DNA of 64,000 nt from Maridesulfovibrio hydrothermalis AM13 = DSM 14728 (GCF_000331025.1 NC_020055.1:1954370-2018369), one strand, 5' to 3'. Counted from the stretch's first letter, positions 26,269 to 34,839 are shown. The notes: generated by a model not told the origin, from the letters alone. Translations and numbers: made by a program.

Positions 26269-26479
26269 CCGTTTGAGCCGTTTCCTGCTCCGTTTTTGCC
26301 AGACCCTTTTTCTGCGGCATGTGCTTCATTTTCATGAAGGGCATCCTTATCTTCTGGAGAATAAAAGCATATTTTGCTGTTGCATTGCATTTCATTTTCG
26401 GTGAACGGACGTAAAAACGGCCGGACCAATTGTTGATCCGGCCTTGTTTGCCGTCTGTCCCGATAATATTACCGTTTAT
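26269..26479. promoter_or_regulatory. CCGTTT-type motif cluster upstream of the OFA transporter
   Basis: CCGTTTGA 26269-26276, CCGTTTCC 26278-26285, CCGTTTTT 26290-26297, AAACGG (reverse) 26415-26420 and an exact CCGTTTAT 26472-26479. The last matches the 8-mer in the acs upstream array. Only the last is a full match; the others share just six bases. Confidence 0.35.
26419..26443. terminator. Terminator-like hairpin in the OFA/acs gap
   Basis: GGCCGGA-N11-TCCGGCC, followed on the minus strand by GTTTTTAC and on the plus strand by TTGTTT. No annotated gene ends here, so it may end an unannotated short transcript or stop read-through from acs. Confidence 0.45.
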
Positions 26480-26710
26480 GGGATATTTCTGTTTTGAACG
26501 CCATATCGCTTACCTGTTAAATTATGGGTATCTATCTGATTTCGGGTGATTCATGGCTGATCAGGGGGGATTGGATGTCACTTGTTTTCATCTGAGTAAT
26601 ATTTGAGGGGAGACTTATTATTTAATAGCAGTATTCTTTAACTTCAGGAGATTAAACCATCTGCTAAAAGGAGGCAGGGATTTAAATATGCTTTTTTATA
26701 AAAAGAATGA

Positions 26711-26774
26711 CCGGGGTTCTCGGTGTTTCTGCTGCCACCTTCCAAAATGGCAGAAACCTAACCAAGTACCCCGG
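26711..26774. repeat. Nested inverted repeat (structured element)
   Basis: An outer stem CCGGGGT / ACCCCGG (26711-26717, 26768-26774) encloses an inner stem GTTTCTG-(CTG)-CCA / TGGCAGAAAC (26725-26757). It has the shape of a folded RNA, on either strand. Confidence 0.45.
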
Positions 26775-26806
26775 CCTGATCCGGTATATTTAAGGCTGTT
26801 GAACTA

Positions 26807-26832
26807 TCTCCCGCCACAAAAGTAGCGGGAGA
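26807..26832 (-). terminator. Terminator of acs
   Basis: TCTCCCGC / GCGGGAGA stem with a 10-nt loop, 25 nt downstream of the acs stop codon. The T-run is weak. Confidence 0.65.
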
Positions 26833-26856
26833 CTTCCGGACAACCGTAGTTTATAC

Positions 26857-28842
26857 TTAAGGATTCATAATCTCTTCGTAACCTTCGATGAGGTCGGTCA
26901 CTACTGAAGGATCAGCAAGTGTCGAGGTGTCACCGAGGTTTGAAGTATCGCCTTCAACTATCTTGCGCAGGATTCTGCGCATGATCTTTCCACTTCTGGT
27001 TTTAGGCAGAGACGGGGCGAACTGAATAACTTCCGGAGAAGCCAAAGGTCCGATCTCTTTACGAACGTGCATGCGCAGTTCTTTGATGAGATCATCATCT
27101 TCGTCAAACTCAGCTTTGAGAGTCACATAGGCGTAGATGGACTGGCCTTTTACTTCGTGCGGCATGCCGACAACAGCTGCTTCAGATACTGCGTGATGAG
27201 AAACCAGTGCAGATTCAATTTCAGCAGTTCCGAGTCTGTGGCCTGATACGTTGATAACGTCATCTACGCGGCCCATGATCCAGAAATAGCCGTCTGCGTC
27301 TTTGCGTGCACCGTCACCTGATTCGTATGTTCCGGGAAAACCTTCAAAGTACTGCTTTTTAAATCTTTCAGGAGCACCCCATACGCCGCGAAGCATTCCG
27401 GGCCAAGGTTTGTTGATAACAAGAAATCCGCCTTCGTTCGGGCCGACTTCTTTACCGTGACGGTCAACAATTGATGCGTCGATACCGGGCAGCGGAAGGG
27501 TTGCGGAGCCGGGTTTCAGCGGAGTTGCGTAAGGCAGCGGAGAAAGGACATGTCCGCCTGTTTCAGTCTGCCACCATGTATCAACAATGGGGAGCTTTTC
27601 CGCGCCGATATTTTCATGATACCACATCCACGCTTCGGGGTTGATAGGTTCCCCAACTGTTCCGAGAATACGCAGGCTGGAGAGGTCATACTTTTTAGTC
27701 CACTGGTCACCTTCACGCATGAGAGCGCGGATGGCTGTGGGGGCGGTGTAGAAAATATTCACTCTGAATTTTTCGCAGACCTGCCAGAATCTTGCAGGAT
27801 CTGGATAGGTCGGTACTGATTCAAACATGATGCTGGTCGCACCGAGAGCGAGCGGTCCGTAAACGATGTATGAATGTCCGGTAACCCAGCCGATATCGGC
27901 TGTGCACCAGTGAACATCATCATCTTTAAGGTCGAAAACCCACTGACAGGTGTGAGCGGCGTAGGTCATGTAGCCGCCTGTTGTGTGAAACACGCCTTTG
28001 GGTTTGCCGGTGCTGCCGGATGTATAGAGGATGAAGAGGGGATCTTCAGAATCCATCAGTTCGTATGGGCAGTCATCGGAGATCTCGGGATCGGACATAA
28101 GCTCGCCCCAGAGTCTGTCACGGCCTTCGACCATTTCAATTTCATTATTTGCTCTGGGAACAACAATGCATTGTTCAACTGTGGGGCACTCTTTGAGGGC
28201 TTCGTCGGAGTTCGGTTTAAGGGGGATGGATCTTCCGCCTCGCAGAACTCCGTCACCTGTGATGTGAATTTTTGCTTCGCAGTCATTGATACGGTCACGC
28301 AGACTGTTGGAGCTGAAACCTGCAAAAATGATGGAGTGGGGCGCGCCGATGCGGGTACATGCCAGCATGGCGATTGCCAGTTCCGGAATCATGGGCAGAT
28401 AAATAGTAACACGGTCGCCTTTTTTGACACCGAGTTTTTTGAGAACATTTGCAAAGCGGCATACTTCGCGGTGAAGCATGTCGTAGGTGTATACCTTTAC
28501 TTCGTGATCTTCTTCGCCCTGCCAGATCAGTGCAGCCTTGTTGCGGCGGCCGTTTTTGATGTGGCGGTCAAGGCAGTTGGCGGAAGCGTTAAGTTTGCCG
28601 CCCTCGAACCAGCTGATTTCAGGTTTGTCGAAATCGTAATCAAGGACATTGTCCCATTTTTTATCCCAAGTGAGAAGTTCCTCAGCACGTTCGGCCCAGA
28701 AACCTTCCATGTCGTTAATGGAGCGGTCGTAGATGGCTTTATATTCTTCCAAACTTTTGATGCACGCGCCGGGTACATTTGTAGGAGGATTAAAGAGTCT
28801 GTTTTCTGTGGAAAGACTTTCAATTTTGTTTTCTTCAGTCAT
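26857..28842 (-). CDS. acs: Acetyl-CoA synthetase (AMP-forming)
   Basis: Activates acetate with ATP and CoA through acetyl-AMP in the cytoplasm. 661 residues, the normal Acs length. It shows the P-loop-like [62 protein letters not shown] (hinge) and the C-terminal [14 protein letters not shown], whose Lys is the usual acetylation site for post-translational control. ATG 28842 has a strong AGGAGG site. The upstream region carries five phased CCGTTTA-type sites (28981-29067). In sulfate reducers that oxidise substrates incompletely, Acs serves acetate assimilation. Confidence 0.96.
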   Translation of the reverse strand: MTEENKIESLSTENRLFNPPTNVPGACIKSLEEYKAIYDRSINDMEGFWAERAEELLTWDKKWDNVLDYDFDKPEISWFEGGKLNASANCLDRHIKNGRRNKAALIWQGEEDHEVKVYTYDMLHREVCRFANVLKKLGVKKGDRVTIYLPMIPELAIAMLACTRIGAPHSIIFAGFSSNSLRDRINDCEAKIHITGDGVLRGGRSIPLKPNSDEALKECPTVEQCIVVPRANNEIEMVEGRDRLWGELMSDPEISDDCPYELMDSEDPLFILYTSGSTGKPKGVFHTTGGYMTYAAHTCQWVFDLKDDDVHWCTADIGWVTGHSYIVYGPLALGATSIMFESVPTYPDPARFWQVCEKFRVNIFYTAPTAIRALMREGDQWTKKYDLSSLRILGTVGEPINPEAWMWYHENIGAEKLPIVDTWWQTETGGHVLSPLPYATPLKPGSATLPLPGIDASIVDRHGKEVGPNEGGFLVINKPWPGMLRGVWGAPERFKKQYFEGFPGTYESGDGARKDADGYFWIMGRVDDVINVSGHRLGTAEIESALVSHHAVSEAAVVGMPHEVKGQSIYAYVTLKAEFDEDDDLIKELRMHVRKEIGPLASPEVIQFAPSLPKTRSGKIMRRILRKIVEGDTSNLGDTSTLADPSVVTDLIEGYEEIMNP

Positions 28843-28980
28843 GAGCGAGCCTCCTGAGAGTGTTTTATGGTCCTGATTGGTGCAGAAAAAGGTATCCGTC
28901 AGAAAATTTGGTGTCTGATGCTTTTCTGACTTGATGATACGGTTATATACATTTTTTAAATTCCATGCACATGCTTTTCG

Positions 28981-29067
28981 ATAAACGGCGAAAGAAAATC
29001 ATAAACGGAAAGTTAAAGCCGTTTGGCGGAATCTATCGTCCGTTTATCTGGAAAACATACCGTTTAA
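28981..29067. promoter_or_regulatory. Phased array of five CCGTTTA-type sites upstream of acs
   Basis: ATAAACGG at 28981 and 29001, CCGTTTGG at 29019, CCGTTTAT at 29040 and CCGTTTAA at 29060. Starts are 20, 18, 21 and 20 bp apart, close to two helical turns, with two sites in one orientation and three in the other. The array is 139-225 bp before the acs start codon and 150-240 bp before the divergent glycosyltransferase gene. The spacing fits cooperative binding of an activator or repressor; the protein is unknown. Confidence 0.6.
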
Positions 29068-29119
29068 ATGAATAACAGATATTCCCGGACAGCTTTCAGC
29101 GGATAATAATCTTTGGCCA

Positions 29120-29143
29120 GCATACATTATTAATGCTGTATGC
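29120..29143. repeat. Inverted repeat in the acs/glycosyltransferase gap
   Basis: GCATACA-N10-TGTATGC, about 77 bp before the plus-strand gene. A possible operator. Confidence 0.35.
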
Positions 29144-29219
29144 CGCTATTACTGCTATTGCCGTATTCTGTATACTTGCGTTATGTCTTTGTTGAGCCAG
29201 AACTAAATTTAACCTCAGG

Positions 29220-30779
29220 ATGTCCCCGTTCATGAAAGCGTTAGTTATAAATCTTACCCGCTTCGGTGATTTGCTCCAGACTCAGCCCGTTATTTCCGCC
29301 CTTGCGCAGCAAAGTTATGAGACCGCGATGATGTGCCTTGAAAACTTTGCCGGAACAACCCGTTTGATGCGTGATGTAGCTGCAACATTTCCCCTTCCCG
29401 GAGCACCCTTTCTGGCTTCTCTGGATCGTGACTGGCGCGAATCTGTGAATGCTTTTGAGTCATATTGCACTGAAATTGAAGATAAATTTGATCCTGATCT
29501 GATCATTAATCTGACTCCATCGGTCCCTGCGCGGCTTATTGCACTGCGGCTGGCCGAAGGACGCGAGGTGCGCGGCTTTGCTATGGACGAGTTCGGCTTT
29601 AATGCTGATACTTCACCGTGGGCCGGATTTTTACAAGTGGCTTCGTCCAATAGAGGGTCCAGCCCGTTTAATGTGGTCGACCTGTTCAGTAAAGTTGCTG
29701 GTTTTGATAGACCAGCTCCGTTTCATCTTGCTGAGGCCCCGCCGGAAAGGACTGTTGCCGCGCTTGAATTATTTGAAAATTTTCCTCCTGAAACTAAAGG
29801 TTTTGTTGGTTTCCAGCCCGGAGCCAGTGAAGAACGCCGCCGTTGGCCTGTGGCTCATTTCAGAGAACTGGGTATGATGCTTTGGAATAAATTGCGCAGA
29901 GTTCCGGTTTTGCTGGGCACTGAAGGTGAGCAGGAATTGGGACAGAGAATTTTAGATGGAGCCGGTTTTCCCTATATTAATCTAATGGGGAAAACTTCAC
30001 TTCCTGAGCTTATGGCGGTGCTGCACAGGCTTGATCTGCTGATTACCAATGATACAGGCACAATGCACCTTGCCGCCGGAGCGGGAACTCCTGTTGCGGC
30101 TGTTTTTCTTGCCACCGCCCAGCCCTGGGATACCGGCCCTGCTGCTGAAAATTCTCTTTGCCTTGAGCCTGATGTGGATTGCCATCCCTGTCCTTTCGGA
30201 GCTGAATGCCCCAGTGAAAATATGTGCCGCCATCAGGTGGGGGCGGCGGCAGTGTTTGAGGCTGTTTCCTCTTATATTAATGAAGGCAGGTGGCCCCGGC
30301 TTGAAAAAAGGGGCGTGCGGAGCTATCTGACCGTGCGTGACGGGCAGGGGTTCATGACTCTGACATCTCTTTCCGGACATGAGCATACTGACCGTTATAA
30401 GTGGATCATGCTGCAACGTGATTTTTACCGTCGCTTTCTTGACGGGGAAGAGTTTTCCGGCCTTCTGGCTGGTAAGATTTTATTTTCGGATGATTTTCGG
30501 GCGCGGCTTGTCAAGTCCTTGTCAGAGAGTAGAGATGTACTCTTTCTGCTCAGTAAACAAGCCGTTATACTGCAAGCCGATCCCATCGAAGCTATGAAGG
30601 TTAAATTTTTAGCTAACTTTCAGAAAATACAAGATATTTTATCATCCTGTCCCGAACTTTCAGTGCTCTCGTCCTTATGGGATTTTGAGGCCAGATCCCA
30701 TGATTCCATGCAGGGCCTTGTTTCCCAGTTAAACCGCTATATGGGGTTGATTTCTGCTATCTTAGAATCTGTTGAATAG
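29220..30779 (+). CDS. Glycosyltransferase family 9 (heptosyltransferase-like) with a C-terminal extension
   Basis: 519 residues. The first 355 match the ADP-heptose:LPS heptosyltransferase family: LVINLTRFGDLLQTQPVISAL at the N-terminus, VGFQPGASEERRRWP, and the donor-binding TNDTGTMHLAAGAGTPVAAVF. A Cys-rich turn (CHPCPFGAECPSENMCRHQV, about 320-340) is common in this family. Heptosyltransferases are near 350 residues, so the extra 160 helical residues are unusual and may bind another protein. Enzymes of this fold add sugars to LPS core or, in some bacteria, to flagellin or other surface molecules. Starts ATG 29220 and ATG 29232 are both possible. The following two-gene unit may be functionally linked. 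Confidence 0.82.
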   Translation: MSPFMKALVINLTRFGDLLQTQPVISALAQQSYETAMMCLENFAGTTRLMRDVAATFPLPGAPFLASLDRDWRESVNAFESYCTEIEDKFDPDLIINLTPSVPARLIALRLAEGREVRGFAMDEFGFNADTSPWAGFLQVASSNRGSSPFNVVDLFSKVAGFDRPAPFHLAEAPPERTVAALELFENFPPETKGFVGFQPGASEERRRWPVAHFRELGMMLWNKLRRVPVLLGTEGEQELGQRILDGAGFPYINLMGKTSLPELMAVLHRLDLLITNDTGTMHLAAGAGTPVAAVFLATAQPWDTGPAAENSLCLEPDVDCHPCPFGAECPSENMCRHQVGAAAVFEAVSSYINEGRWPRLEKRGVRSYLTVRDGQGFMTLTSLSGHEHTDRYKWIMLQRDFYRRFLDGEEFSGLLAGKILFSDDFRARLVKSLSESRDVLFLLSKQAVILQADPIEAMKVKFLANFQKIQDILSSCPELSVLSSLWDFEARSHDSMQGLVSQLNRYMGLISAILESVE

Positions 30780-30782
30780 TGA

Positions 30783-30798
30783 TGGCACGACTCTTGAA
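30783..30798 (+). promoter_or_regulatory. Sigma-54-like promoter before the 30861/31472 gene pair
   Basis: TGGCACG-ACTC-TTGAA matches the consensus TGGCACG-N4-TTGCA except for C to A at the -12 position. It lies 4 nt after the upstream stop codon and 62 nt before the ATG at 30861. The perfect -24 half is the same as in the two promoters at 62.5 and 62.8 kb. The altered -12 base lowers confidence. Confidence 0.45.
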
Positions 30799-30860
30799 TT
30801 ACTTAGGCTGTACCGGGCCAACCGGAAAATTTTGCGTACCTAAGTCAGGAGGAGAGTCAA

Positions 30861-31466
30861 ATGATCGTTATCGATGGAACCAGGACTGAAATTGATGTCA
30901 GGAGTTTTGAAAACCTTGAACAGGTTTTCGAAAAAGTCCTTGAAAGCGGACACCTTGACGACCGCATCGTAACTGATGTGCTGGTCAATAAAGAACCTTT
31001 CAGTGAAATTTACCCCAACCAATCAGAAGATATTGAAACTTCTGAAATTGACAGCCTTGAAATCGTAAGTGCTACTGCTGCTGAAATGGCTTCCAGCATC
31101 ACCCTTGAACTCTACAAGGTTGTGAACATTATGGCTGGTGGCGGCAAGCAGGTTGCAGAGCTTTTCAGGCAGGCGGACGATGCCGAAGCACTCGAACTTT
31201 ATCAGGATCTTCTTGATGTGACTAGAGACTTCCTCGGTATGGTCGGCAGCTTGCGTGATCACTTCTCTCTTAAAGACGATAATGATTTCGGAAAGGTTGT
31301 AGAAGAATTTTCTGCTCTTTTTTCTGAAATGACTGAAGTCCTTGAAAACGAAGACTGGATTTTGCTGGCAGATTTACTTGAGTATGAATTCTTACCTTCC
31401 GTTGAAAAGTGGAAGAGCGTCATCTCCGCCATCCGTGAGGATATCCGGGAGGTTGCCAAGAGGTAA
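30861..31466 (+). CDS. Acidic helical protein of unknown function (first of a pair)
   Basis: 201 residues, acidic, no signal peptide. The first 65 residues look like a small alpha/beta domain (MIVIDGTRTEIDVRSF; DRIVTDVLVNKEPFSEIYP), the rest is helical (YKVVNIMAGGGKQVAELFRQ; LLEYEFLPSVEKWKSVISAI). I do not recognise the family. A very strong AGGAGGAGAG site precedes the ATG. It is 5 nt from the next small gene and behind a sigma-54-like element. Small helical gene pairs of this kind in Desulfovibrionaceae may be linked to flagella, but this is only context-based inference. Confidence 0.75.
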   Translation: MIVIDGTRTEIDVRSFENLEQVFEKVLESGHLDDRIVTDVLVNKEPFSEIYPNQSEDIETSEIDSLEIVSATAAEMASSITLELYKVVNIMAGGGKQVAELFRQADDAEALELYQDLLDVTRDFLGMVGSLRDHFSLKDDNDFGKVVEEFSALFSEMTEVLENEDWILLADLLEYEFLPSVEKWKSVISAIREDIREVAKR

Positions 31467-31471
31467 AAGTT

Positions 31472-31825
31472 ATGGCTGAAACCTTGAATCTTCTGGATCA
31501 GGCTTTAGATATTGGACACGAAGAGTTGCAATACCTTGTAGCCGGAGAGGTGGATGAAGCCTCTGATGCCGCAGAAAGGCGGGGTTTTCTTACCACTAAG
31601 GCTCTTGAAACTAAAGAAAGTGTTAGTCTTGACCAGATACTGGATAAGCTTAACAAGCTGAAGAACTTACAGGGGCAGCTTACAAGTGAAGCAAAGAAGC
31701 TTCATGCATCCCTCAAAAGTGATATCGGCAGAGTAAAGAAGGAAAATGTCAGGTTCAAGGGGTACGGCAGCGTCGTACGCGGCGCGTCCCTTATGCCTAA
31801 CCGTTACATTAACAAGGTTGGATAA
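31472..31825 (+). CDS. Small helical protein of unknown function (second of a pair, FliT/FlgN-like size)
   Basis: 117 residues, almost entirely helical with heptad-like leucines (LDQILDKLNKLKNLQGQLTS; AKKLHASLKSDIGRVKKE) and a basic C-terminus (FKGYGSVVRGASLMPNRYIN). Size and pattern resemble flagellar export chaperones such as FlgN or FliT, but there is no clear signature. It is co-transcribed with the preceding gene (5-nt gap, GAGG site) and followed by a strong terminator. Confidence 0.72.
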   Translation: MAETLNLLDQALDIGHEELQYLVAGEVDEASDAAERRGFLTTKALETKESVSLDQILDKLNKLKNLQGQLTSEAKKLHASLKSDIGRVKKENVRFKGYGSVVRGASLMPNRYINKVG

Positions 31826-31867
31826 ATCGCAAAATGAATAGAACACCTTTTTGCGTTAACACGGTAC

Positions 31868-31911
31868 AAAAAAAGTCTTCTGAACTTAAAAGCTCAGAAG
31901 ACTTTTTTTTT
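31868..31911. terminator. Bidirectional terminator
   Basis: A-run, GTCTTCTGA, 10-nt loop, TCAGAAGAC, then nine Ts. It lies between convergent genes ending at 31825 and 31999. Confidence 0.9.
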
Positions 31912-31998
31912 GTCCGATATAATTTCCCATTAAGGCGTAGTTACTCAAATAATGAGGTAACTCAACTTTCTTATAGTTTTGGAAACGACCTTAAGATG

Positions 31999-33186
31999 TT
32001 AGCGTGAAAGGAAATCTTTGATTCCGTCACCGAGTCTTTTGATGCCTTCTTCTATGCTCGCTTCATCAGCATTGGAGAAGTTGAGGCGGAAGGTGTTTTC
32101 TCCTGATCCGTCCACGTAGAAGGGACGTCCGGGAACAAAGGCAACTTTGTTTTTAATCGCCTCATCAAAAAGGTCCATAGAGGACATGGATTCAGGCAGG
32201 GTCGCCCAGAGGAACATGCCGCCTTCAGGGCGGGTGACTTTTACTTCTTCAGGGAAGTGGGCTTCAATGGCTTTAACCATTACATCGCGCTGGCTTCCGT
32301 AACGGGCGCGAATCTTTTCAATGTGCTCATCTAAGGAATTGTCAGTGACGTAGCGGTGGATCACACGCTGCGCAAAGGTGCTGGTGTGCAGGTCGGAAGC
32401 CTGTTTGGCAATGATCATTTTGTCGCGCATTTCACCGGAGCAGACCATCCATCCGAGACGGAAACCCGGTGCTGCCACTTTAGAGAAAGATCCGAGCAGA
32501 ATTCCGTTCTCTTTGAGGTATCCGCGCACAACCGGCTGGTAGGACTCACCCATGAAACGAAGCTCGCCGTATGGGTCATCTTCAACAAAAAGAATGTCCC
32601 GTCCCCGCAAAAGATCTGCAACGCCCTGACGTTTTTCAGGACTGTAGGTCAGGCCGGACGGGTTCTGAAAGTTTGTTACAGCGTAGAATATTTTACTTTC
32701 GTTTTCGTTAAGTAATTTTTCAAGTTCTGTGAGGTCCGGACCGTCTTCTTCAAGCCCGACGGTCAGAAAATTTGACTGAAACATGGAAAAAGACTGAATC
32801 GCACCGAGATATCCCGGGCGTTCGATGAGAACGTTATCTCCGGAGTTCAGGAAAACCTTTCCGAGCAGATCGAGACACTGCTGCGATCCGGAAGTAATCA
32901 GAATTTCATCAGCACTGACATCAATGCCTTTTACTTTTTTATAGCGGTCAGCAATATACTGACGCAGAGGTTCAAATCCTTCTGTAGTGGAATATTGCAT
33001 GGACTGCGGTCCGGCTTCCTGCATGACATCAACAGCTGCAGCTTTAAGGTCCGCCACTGGAAACAGTTCAGGATTGGGCAGGCCGCCTGCAAAGGATATA
33101 ATGGACTGGTCTTGAGTTACTTTAAGGATCTCACGGATAAAAGATCTGTGAACTGTGGACATACGGTCAGCGAATTGAACAGGCAT
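31999..33186 (-). CDS. PLP-dependent aminotransferase (class I/II, 2-aminoadipate/LysN type)
   Basis: 395 residues, the size of fold-type I aminotransferases. It shows ISFAGGLPNPELFP, the PLP-site YSTTEGFEPLRQYIA and ITSGSQQCLDLLGK, ERPGYLGAIQ, NFQNPSGLTYS, DDPYGELRF, and the catalytic Lys in GSFSKVAAPGFRLGW. This pattern is shared by LysN (2-aminoadipate), alpha-aminotransferases with broad specificity, and the C-terminal half of MocR regulators; no DNA-binding domain is present. The substrate is uncertain, perhaps branched or aromatic 2-oxo acids. ATG 33186 follows AAGGAGG. It is a single-gene unit. Confidence 0.88.
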   Translation of the reverse strand: MPVQFADRMSTVHRSFIREILKVTQDQSIISFAGGLPNPELFPVADLKAAAVDVMQEAGPQSMQYSTTEGFEPLRQYIADRYKKVKGIDVSADEILITSGSQQCLDLLGKVFLNSGDNVLIERPGYLGAIQSFSMFQSNFLTVGLEEDGPDLTELEKLLNENESKIFYAVTNFQNPSGLTYSPEKRQGVADLLRGRDILFVEDDPYGELRFMGESYQPVVRGYLKENGILLGSFSKVAAPGFRLGWMVCSGEMRDKMIIAKQASDLHTSTFAQRVIHRYVTDNSLDEHIEKIRARYGSQRDVMVKAIEAHFPEEVKVTRPEGGMFLWATLPESMSSMDLFDEAIKNKVAFVPGRPFYVDGSGENTFRLNFSNADEASIEEGIKRLGDGIKDFLSR

Positions 33187-33593
33187 CGGAGCCTCCTTGA
33201 ATATGTTGACGCTGCAATTATCAGTATGGATAAAGTGTCATACTTTCCGGTAACTATTTCCGGAAGAATTGCCAGCAAGTAGTTGCATATTTAGGGGTAA
33301 ATAAAAAAATGCAGGGGTTGAAGAGAAAGCATGGTACTGATTTTTCGGCAGAACACAAGTGACAGAATGCGGCTGCCGGGGCAGTACAGATAAAAATCCA
33401 GATAACAGCATTGCGGGGATGCGATCAGCGAAATATTTCAGGGGTGATCAGGAGTTGTTTTTTCAGTATATGAAGTGCTGTAAAAAATAGTTAATTTGAG
33501 TAGTTATCTGGTTAAAGTTTTTAAAAATAGAGAGGGGAGGCAGATCTGGTTATGTCTGCCTCCCCTCGGGGTTAGATGATAAGGAGATGGGAG
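33187..33593. other. 407-bp non-coding region
   Basis: No gene seen. It contains an inverted repeat TTCCGG-N9-CCGGAA (33245-33265), about 60 bp before the aminotransferase start on the minus strand, which is a candidate operator, and the terminator of the next minus-strand gene at 33532-33567. Confidence 0.5.
33532..33567 (-). terminator. Terminator of the 114-residue protein gene
   Basis: A perfect 13-bp stem GAGGGGAGGCAGA / TCTGCCTCCCCTC with a 10-nt loop, followed on the minus strand by TCTATTTTTAAAAA. Confidence 0.85.
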
Positions 33594-33938
33594 CTAATTG
33601 TTCATTTGTGTTTCGATCCAATCCTTAACTTCATCATTGATTGCGTAGTTGCCCTTAAGTCCGCCGACTGACTTTCTGAATCTTTCAGCGATTGCCTTGG
33701 GCAGTTCTATGCTCAAAAGTTCTCTTGCTTCTTCTGAGTTCCTGCGGACGAAGATAATTCTCGGCTTTTCGTCCCACATATAAACAGTGAAATAGTTTGT
33801 GTAGTCATTCTTTGAGGTGACCGGGCTGAACTTTGAATTCCAGGGATGGTTTCCCCACTCCAGATATAAAGTTACTGCATCTTCAGGTGTCATTTCCCAG
33901 TCGATGTCCCAATGCTTGTAATCTCTTAAGCTTCCCAT
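33594..33938 (-). CDS. Small conserved protein, possibly the DVU0772-like family
   Basis: 114 residues, soluble, Trp-rich at the N-terminus (MGSLRDYKHWDIDWEMTPED; YLEWGNHPWNSKF). The sequence reminds me of a small protein family of Desulfovibrio named after DVU0772, but this is from memory and unverified; its function is unknown. A clear promoter (33992-34019), an AAGGAG site and a strong terminator show a separate, probably well-expressed transcription unit. Confidence 0.8.
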   Translation of the reverse strand: MGSLRDYKHWDIDWEMTPEDAVTLYLEWGNHPWNSKFSPVTSKNDYTNYFTVYMWDEKPRIIFVRRNSEEARELLSIELPKAIAERFRKSVGGLKGNYAINDEVKDWIETQMNN

Positions 33939-33991
33939 AGCCGTCTCCTTATTTATCTAATTTAGCTCTGTTCTCCTTTAACCTTGAGTAA

Positions 33992-34019
33992 ATAATAACA
34001 ATTACTATTATGAAGTCAA
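33992..34019 (-). promoter_or_regulatory. Sigma-70 type promoter for the 114-residue protein gene
   Basis: On the minus strand TTGACT (34019-34014), a 16-bp spacer and TATTAT (33997-33992), 54 bp before the ATG. Confidence 0.55.
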
Positions 34020-34111
34020 GAAAATTAGTTCAAAAAGTTATCTCTTTCCTGCTATAAAAAAAGGAACAAAGTTGAAATGTTTTTTTAATTAATAAAATTG
34101 AAGACTTAAGT

Positions 34112-34741
34112 ATGATTAATAAAGCCTATCCAGTTCCAAAGGAAAAAGTGCGTACTGAAGAGCATATTAAAAAGAGCCGCTTCATTTGTGATATTATGCC
34201 AGTATCTACAAAAGGAGAAGCTAAAGAGTTCATTTCATCAATCAAAAGTGAATTTCCTGATGCCCGGCATCATTGCTCAGCGTTTATTGCAGGACCGCCT
34301 CAAACAGGTGATATGGGCATGAGTGATGACGGTGAGCCGCAAGGAACAGCCGGAAAACCCATGCTGCAGGTTCTGCAAGGCAGCGGTATCGGAGATATAG
34401 CAGTTGTTGTAACCAGATATTTCGGCGGTATACTGCTCGGGACAGGAGGACTTGTCAGGGCTTATTCCGGTGCTGTCCAGCAGGGATTGGAAGCTCTTGA
34501 AGTTGTAATGAAGGTTCCCATGCGCAGGGTGACTCTTGAAATAGGGTATGCACAGGAAGGAATGCTGCGCAGGATGCTTCCTGAGTTCACAGCTGAAATT
34601 GAAGAACAGACATTTGGTGCAGACATAACTTTTTCTTTGATAATGCCGTCTGATCAGGTTGAAAGTTTCAGCAGGCGGATTGTGGAAGACACTAACGGAA
34701 CCGCTGAACTGCTGGTTGAAGATGAAGATGTCTGGAAGTAG
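34112..34741 (+). CDS. yigZ: YigZ/IMPACT family protein
   Basis: 209 residues, typical length. The N-terminal UPF0029 domain has the signature KKSRFICDIMPV, ARHHCSAFIAG, SDDGEPQGTAGKPMLQVLQG and VVVTRYFGGILLGTGGLVRAYS; the C-terminal ferredoxin-like subdomain follows. IMPACT proteins regulate the translation kinase GCN2 in eukaryotes; the bacterial role is not established, with nucleic-acid or ribosome binding suggested. ATG 34112 lies in an AT-rich leader without a strong ribosome site. Single-gene unit. Confidence 0.9.
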   Translation: MINKAYPVPKEKVRTEEHIKKSRFICDIMPVSTKGEAKEFISSIKSEFPDARHHCSAFIAGPPQTGDMGMSDDGEPQGTAGKPMLQVLQGSGIGDIAVVVTRYFGGILLGTGGLVRAYSGAVQQGLEALEVVMKVPMRRVTLEIGYAQEGMLRRMLPEFTAEIEEQTFGADITFSLIMPSDQVESFSRRIVEDTNGTAELLVEDEDVWK

Positions 34742-34782
34742 TAGTTTTAATTAAGTTGGTTTTGTACCGGATTGTAAAAACG

Positions 34783-34814
34783 AAGGCTGCAAAGAGTTTA
34801 CTCTTTGCAGCCTT
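34783..34814. terminator. Bidirectional terminator after yigZ
   Basis: A perfect 14-bp stem AAGGCTGCAAAGAG / CTCTTTGCAGCCTT with a 4-nt loop, lying between convergent genes. Confidence 0.9.
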
Positions 34815-34839
34815 AAAAAAGTATCCGGTCTCGTTCCGA

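Larger units (their letters stand above)
26225..26856. other. 632-bp non-coding region between OFA transporter and acs
   Basis: No convincing gene. It holds CCGTTT-type motifs, three hairpins (26419-26443, 26711-26774, 26807-26832) and one 45-codon reading frame (26688-26825) that overlaps two of the hairpins and is treated as unlikely. The transporter promoter should lie here. Confidence 0.6.

Noticed and set aside
26688-26825. 45-codon frame with an AAAGGAGG 13 nt upstream
   Set aside because: Spacing to the ATG is too long, and it overlaps the nested hairpin and the acs terminator. Kept only as a note in the gap entry.
27874-28857. 327-codon frame on the plus strand
   Set aside because: Lies antisense to acs, a gene with full family signatures. 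Its sequence resembles no family and reflects codon bias of acs.
28843-28980. Search for a sigma-54 promoter of acs on the minus strand
   Set aside because: No GG-N10-GC pair with acceptable surrounding bases was found between the array and the start codon. Only a loose TATAAC-like -10 was seen, so no promoter is annotated.
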